45,068 nt of DNA from the NCBI GenBank assembly GCA_947457935.1, contig CANGXP010000010.1, forward strand, positions 1-45,068, in the 5' to 3' direction. Both the position numbers and the translations under genes were made by a program. This DNA comes from Alphaproteobacteria bacterium. Its GTDB lineage: Bacteria > Pseudomonadota > Alphaproteobacteria > JAJTHO01 > CANGXP01. Positions 42,675 to 45,068 of the stretch are shown piece by piece; position 1 is the stretch's first letter, and each line of letters starts with the position of its first letter. Under the pieces are notes generated by a model. It searched no databases. It had not been told where the DNA came from and saw nothing but the letters and a program-made list of their open reading frames with translations.

Positions 42675-44075
42675 ATGACATCACAAGCATTTGACATCAT
42701 CATCATCGGTGGCGGGCCGGGTGGCTATGTGGCGGCGATTCGCGCAGCCCAACTCAAAATGAAAGTGGCACTCGTGGAGCGCGAACATCTGGGGGGTATT
42801 TGTCTGAATTGGGGCTGCATTCCAACCAAAGCATTGTTACGTTCAGCAGAAGTGATGCATCTCATCAAACACGCTGATTCGTTTGGTCTTAGCGTGAAAG
42901 ACGTATCGTTTGATATTAAAAAAGTGGTGGAACGCTCTCGCAAAGTCGCTAAACAGCTTTCAGGCGGCATCGGGCATTTGCTGAAGAAAAATAAGGTCAC
43001 CGTGTTTGATGGCGAGGCGAAATTGCTGGGGCAGGGTAGCCTGTCTGTCAGCAAAGGCGGCAAAGTAGTGGAAACCTTGACAGCACCGCACATTGTGCTT
43101 GCCACAGGCGCACGAGCGCGGGTGCTCTCTGGCTTTGAGCCAGACGGTAAAATTGTGTGGAGCTACAAAGAAGCGATGGTGCCCGAGACAATGCCAAAAT
43201 CACTCATCGTAGTGGGCAGTGGCGCGATTGGCATGGAGTTCGCGAGTTTTTATCGCACCCTTGGAGCAGACGTCACCGTGGTGGAAGCGGTGGATCGCAT
43301 TCTATCGGCTGAGGATGAGGAAATCTCTGCCTTTGCGCATAAATCTTTTGAAAAGCAGGGGATGAAAATTTTCACGAAAACAACCCTGAAAGCCTTGAAA
43401 AAGGCGGCGAACAGCGCGACGCTAACACTAGAGCATAACGGCAAAACGCAAGAACTGAACGCAGAGCGTGTCATTATGGCCGTTGGCATTGTGGGGAACG
43501 TTGAAAACATTGGCTTAGAGAACACCAAAGCCAAAGTGGAAAAGTCGCATATTGTGGTGAATCAGTGGCTGGAAACAGACGAAAAAGGACTCTACGCCAT
43601 TGGTGATGTGGTGAGCGCACCATGGCTGGCTCATAAAGCCAGTCACGAGGGCATTATTTGCGTGGAAAAAATTGCGGGACTCAAAGACGTACACCCGATG
43701 AAAACAAAGCTGATACCGGGATGTACGTATTGTCACCCACAAGTGGCAAGCGTGGGCTTAAGTGAAGCCAAAGCCAAAGCCGCAGGGCATGAGATTAAAG
43801 TCGGGCGTTTCCCGTTCATGGGCAACGGCAAGGCGATTGCGTTGGGCGAACCAGAAGGCTTTGTGAAAACAATTTTTGATGCCAAAACGGGCGAATTACT
43901 TGGCGCACATATGATCGGTGCGGAAGTAACCGAGATGATTCAAGGCTATGTGGTCGCCATGAATTTGGAGACAACCGAGGTTGACCTGATGCACACCATT
44001 TTTCCGCATCCGACATTATCGGAAATGATGCATGAAAGTGTGCTGGATGCATATGGCAAGGTGGTGCATTTTTAG
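42675..44075 (+). CDS. lpd: Dihydrolipoamide dehydrogenase, E3
   Basis: E3 reoxidises dihydrolipoamide with FAD and NAD+. The 466-residue protein shows the FAD motif IIIGGGPGGYVAAIRAAQL, the redox disulfide in GGICLNWGCIPTKALL, the NAD motif VVGSGAIGMEFASFYRTLG, AIGDVVSAPWLAHKA, and the C-terminal His-Glu pair in HPTLSEMMHE. It ends the PDH operon, 11 nt after pdhC. No clear terminator is seen in the 31 nt before the tRNA gene. Confidence 0.97.
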   Translation: MTSQAFDIIIIGGGPGGYVAAIRAAQLKMKVALVEREHLGGICLNWGCIPTKALLRSAEVMHLIKHADSFGLSVKDVSFDIKKVVERSRKVAKQLSGGIGHLLKKNKVTVFDGEAKLLGQGSLSVSKGGKVVETLTAPHIVLATGARARVLSGFEPDGKIVWSYKEAMVPETMPKSLIVVGSGAIGMEFASFYRTLGADVTVVEAVDRILSAEDEEISAFAHKSFEKQGMKIFTKTTLKALKKAANSATLTLEHNGKTQELNAERVIMAVGIVGNVENIGLENTKAKVEKSHIVVNQWLETDEKGLYAIGDVVSAPWLAHKASHEGIICVEKIAGLKDVHPMKTKLIPGCTYCHPQVASVGLSEAKAKAAGHEIKVGRFPFMGNGKAIALGEPEGFVKTIFDAKTGELLGAHMIGAEVTEMIQGYVVAMNLETTEVDLMHTIFPHPTLSEMMHESVLDAYGKVVHF

Positions 44076-44106
44076 GGTGCTCCCCATCACGCCTGAGCAA
44101 AAAGGT

Positions 44107-44183
44107 TGGTGATTCCGGCGTGATTCGAACACGCGGCCTCTCATTTAGGAAACGAGCGCTCTATCCAGCTGAGCTACGGAACC
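44107..44183 (-). tRNA. tRNA-Arg (anticodon CCT)
   Basis: The minus strand folds as a 77-nt cloverleaf. The acceptor stem GGTTCCG pairs with CGGAATC, the D-arm contains AGCTCAGCTGGATAGAGC, the anticodon stem CTCGT/ATGAG encloses loop TTCCTAA giving anticodon CCT, and the T-loop is GTTCGAATC. The 3' CCA is encoded. It decodes AGG arginine codons. Confidence 0.96.
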
Positions 44184-44304
44184 ATAAGAATACAGCTAGC
44201 ATTCCTGCCATCTTCAACATCTCAATACAAGCACTTGTTGAGGGTATGTCACTACAAACATTTTTATGATATGACTGGCAAAAATAAACTTTTTTTACAC
44301 TTCA

Positions 44305-44958
44305 ATGATGTTAATTTCAGGTATGACTAAAGGAAGTAAAATACCTATAAATCCGAATGTCCTAAAGTGGGCAAGGGAAACATCTAGGTATTCATTGATT
44401 GATCTTCAAAAAGAGTATAGGGATTTTTATTTATGGGAAGCAGGCGAAGACTACCCAACCTATGCCAAGCTGGAATCTTTAGCTCAAAAGTTCAAACGAC
44501 CACTTGCCGTATTTTTTTTTCCTGAACCGCCACAAGAAGAAAAATTAGAGAAAGCTTTTCGGGCAATCTCTCAGGAAGACGTTAAAACCCTTAGCCCTCA
44601 TATGCGGAAGCTGGTAAGAAAAGCCTACGCTTTCCAGATTAGTTTGCGAGAACTTATTGACGAAGATTTAGCGAAACAACAAAAAAAATTACAATGGCTT
44701 GCAAATCTCAAAACACTTTCTATTGATGCGATGGCTGAAGCAACTCGTGCGCAATTAGGAATTAGCCTAAATGAACAACGGTCGTGGGGAAGTTCCGAGG
44801 TAGCATTAGAGAAATGGCGCGAAGCGCTTGCACAAAATGGTCTTTTTATTTTCAAAGACAGCTTTAAAGATGAGAGAATATCAGGATTTTGCATTTATGA
44901 TAGATTTTTTCCAATTGTTTACATCAATAATTCATTAGCAAAAAACAGGCAAATATAG
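44305..44958 (+). pseudogene. ImmA/IrrE-type regulator-peptidase gene, truncated by an IS
   Basis: The 217-residue open frame matches the N-terminal part of XRE/ImmA-IrrE (DUF955) proteins: NPNVLKWARETSRYSLIDLQ (helix-turn-helix-like), YPTYAKLESLAQKFKRPLAVFFFPEPP, and the beginning of the peptidase domain FFPIVYINNSLAKNRQI. The frame stops at TAG just where the zinc-binding HExxH (normally within 20 residues of NRQI) should follow, and an IS630-type element begins there. The intact protein would be a metalloprotease cleaving a phage- or ICE-type repressor. A Met at 44323 is an alternative start. The AT-richness and long A-runs differ from the pdh genes next to it. Confidence 0.8.
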
Positions 44959-45068
44959 TCCTTCCAAAACAAAATTACTCATGTTATAATGGTTTCATGA
45001 GCTACAGCATAGATCTGCGGGAACGAGCAGTAAAATACGTTCAAGATGGTGGGTTGCAGTCTAAGGCA
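44956..45068 (+). mobile_element. IS630-family insertion sequence, left end (partial)
   Basis: The element's boundary is inferred at a TA (44956-44957), the usual IS630 target, where the ImmA-like frame breaks. An AT-rich leader with TATAAT at 44985-44990 precedes the transposase start. The rest lies beyond the window, so the terminal inverted repeat cannot be checked. Confidence 0.7.
44997..45068 (+). CDS. IS630-family transposase, N-terminus (partial)
   Basis: The 24 visible codons read MSYSIDLRERAVKYVQDGG then LQSKA, the characteristic start of IS630 transposases (helix-turn-helix region; family consensus begins YSxDLRERV). It is open to the right edge. Too short for the ordinary length cut-off, but the motif is distinctive. 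Confidence 0.82.
   Translation, partial: MSYSIDLRERAVKYVQDGGLQSKA

Noticed and set aside
44107-44304. tRNA-Arg as the attachment site of an island to the right
   Set aside because: Integrases normally use the tRNA 3' end, which here faces lpd on the left. No integrase or direct repeat of the tRNA end is visible in the window.

Overview
The window is a chromosomal segment from an alphaproteobacterium of moderate GC. The partial 16S rRNA carries the alphaproteobacterial 'GGACAATGGG' stretch. The PDH E1-beta subunit has an N-terminal lipoyl domain, thymidylate synthesis uses a ~310-residue ThyX, and trpB-trpA-accD are adjacent; all are typical of that class. Fe-S assembly uses an ISC operon with two tandem cysteine desulfurases, as in Rickettsiales-like lineages. 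Trp and Arg biosynthesis, PHA synthase and MotAB argue against a strongly reduced endosymbiont. Genus cannot be read from this sequence.

Layout. 1-1.5 kb: 5' end of an rRNA operon on the minus strand, its leader, a YggU protein and a DUF559 nuclease-like gene bracketed by REP-like repeats. 1.9-9.0 kb, minus strand: fabI coupled to a MazF-type toxin-antitoxin pair, then ackA, pta, ppdK and glpX (acetyl-phosphate, PEP and gluconeogenesis). 9.2-12.3 kb: a response regulator/PP2C phosphatase converging on a hybrid histidine kinase. 12.3-17.3 kb, minus strand: phaC, thiO, mutT, argJ. 17.4-24.5 kb: thyX (+), motAB, trpB-trpA-accD and mrp (-). 24.5-26.5 kb: hflKC (+). 26.6-37.0 kb: a long tight minus-strand operon cysE-iscR-iscS2-iscS-[four-helix-bundle gene]-iscU-[hicAB]-iscA-hscB-hscA-fdx-[parDE]-iscX-tenA-mnmA. 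37.2-44.1 kb: an alpha/beta hydrolase, cspA, and pdhA-pdhB-unknown-pdhC-lpd. 44.1-45.1 kb: tRNA-Arg(CCT), an ImmA/IrrE-like gene cut off by an IS630-family element, and the window end.

The sulfur operon is coherent. CysE supplies the cysteine precursor, the desulfurases release sulfur, IscU/IscA/HscAB/Fdx/IscX build clusters, and MnmA uses IscS-derived sulfur for tRNA thiolation. A near-consensus IscR type-1 site lies over the predicted cysE promoter. Three accessory modules sit at gene junctions inside this operon without breaking tight spacing.

The most unusual feature is an 18-bp palindrome of the form TGAGTGA-RYRY-TCACTCA, found nine times, always inside coding sequence and in all three reading frames. 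Its 12-bp core resembles the site of the gammaproteobacterial nucleoid-occlusion protein SlmA; one copy is identical to it. A second repeat family (CTCGTGCC units) brackets the four-helix-bundle gene and recurs as a solo inverted repeat at the hflC/mnmA junction.
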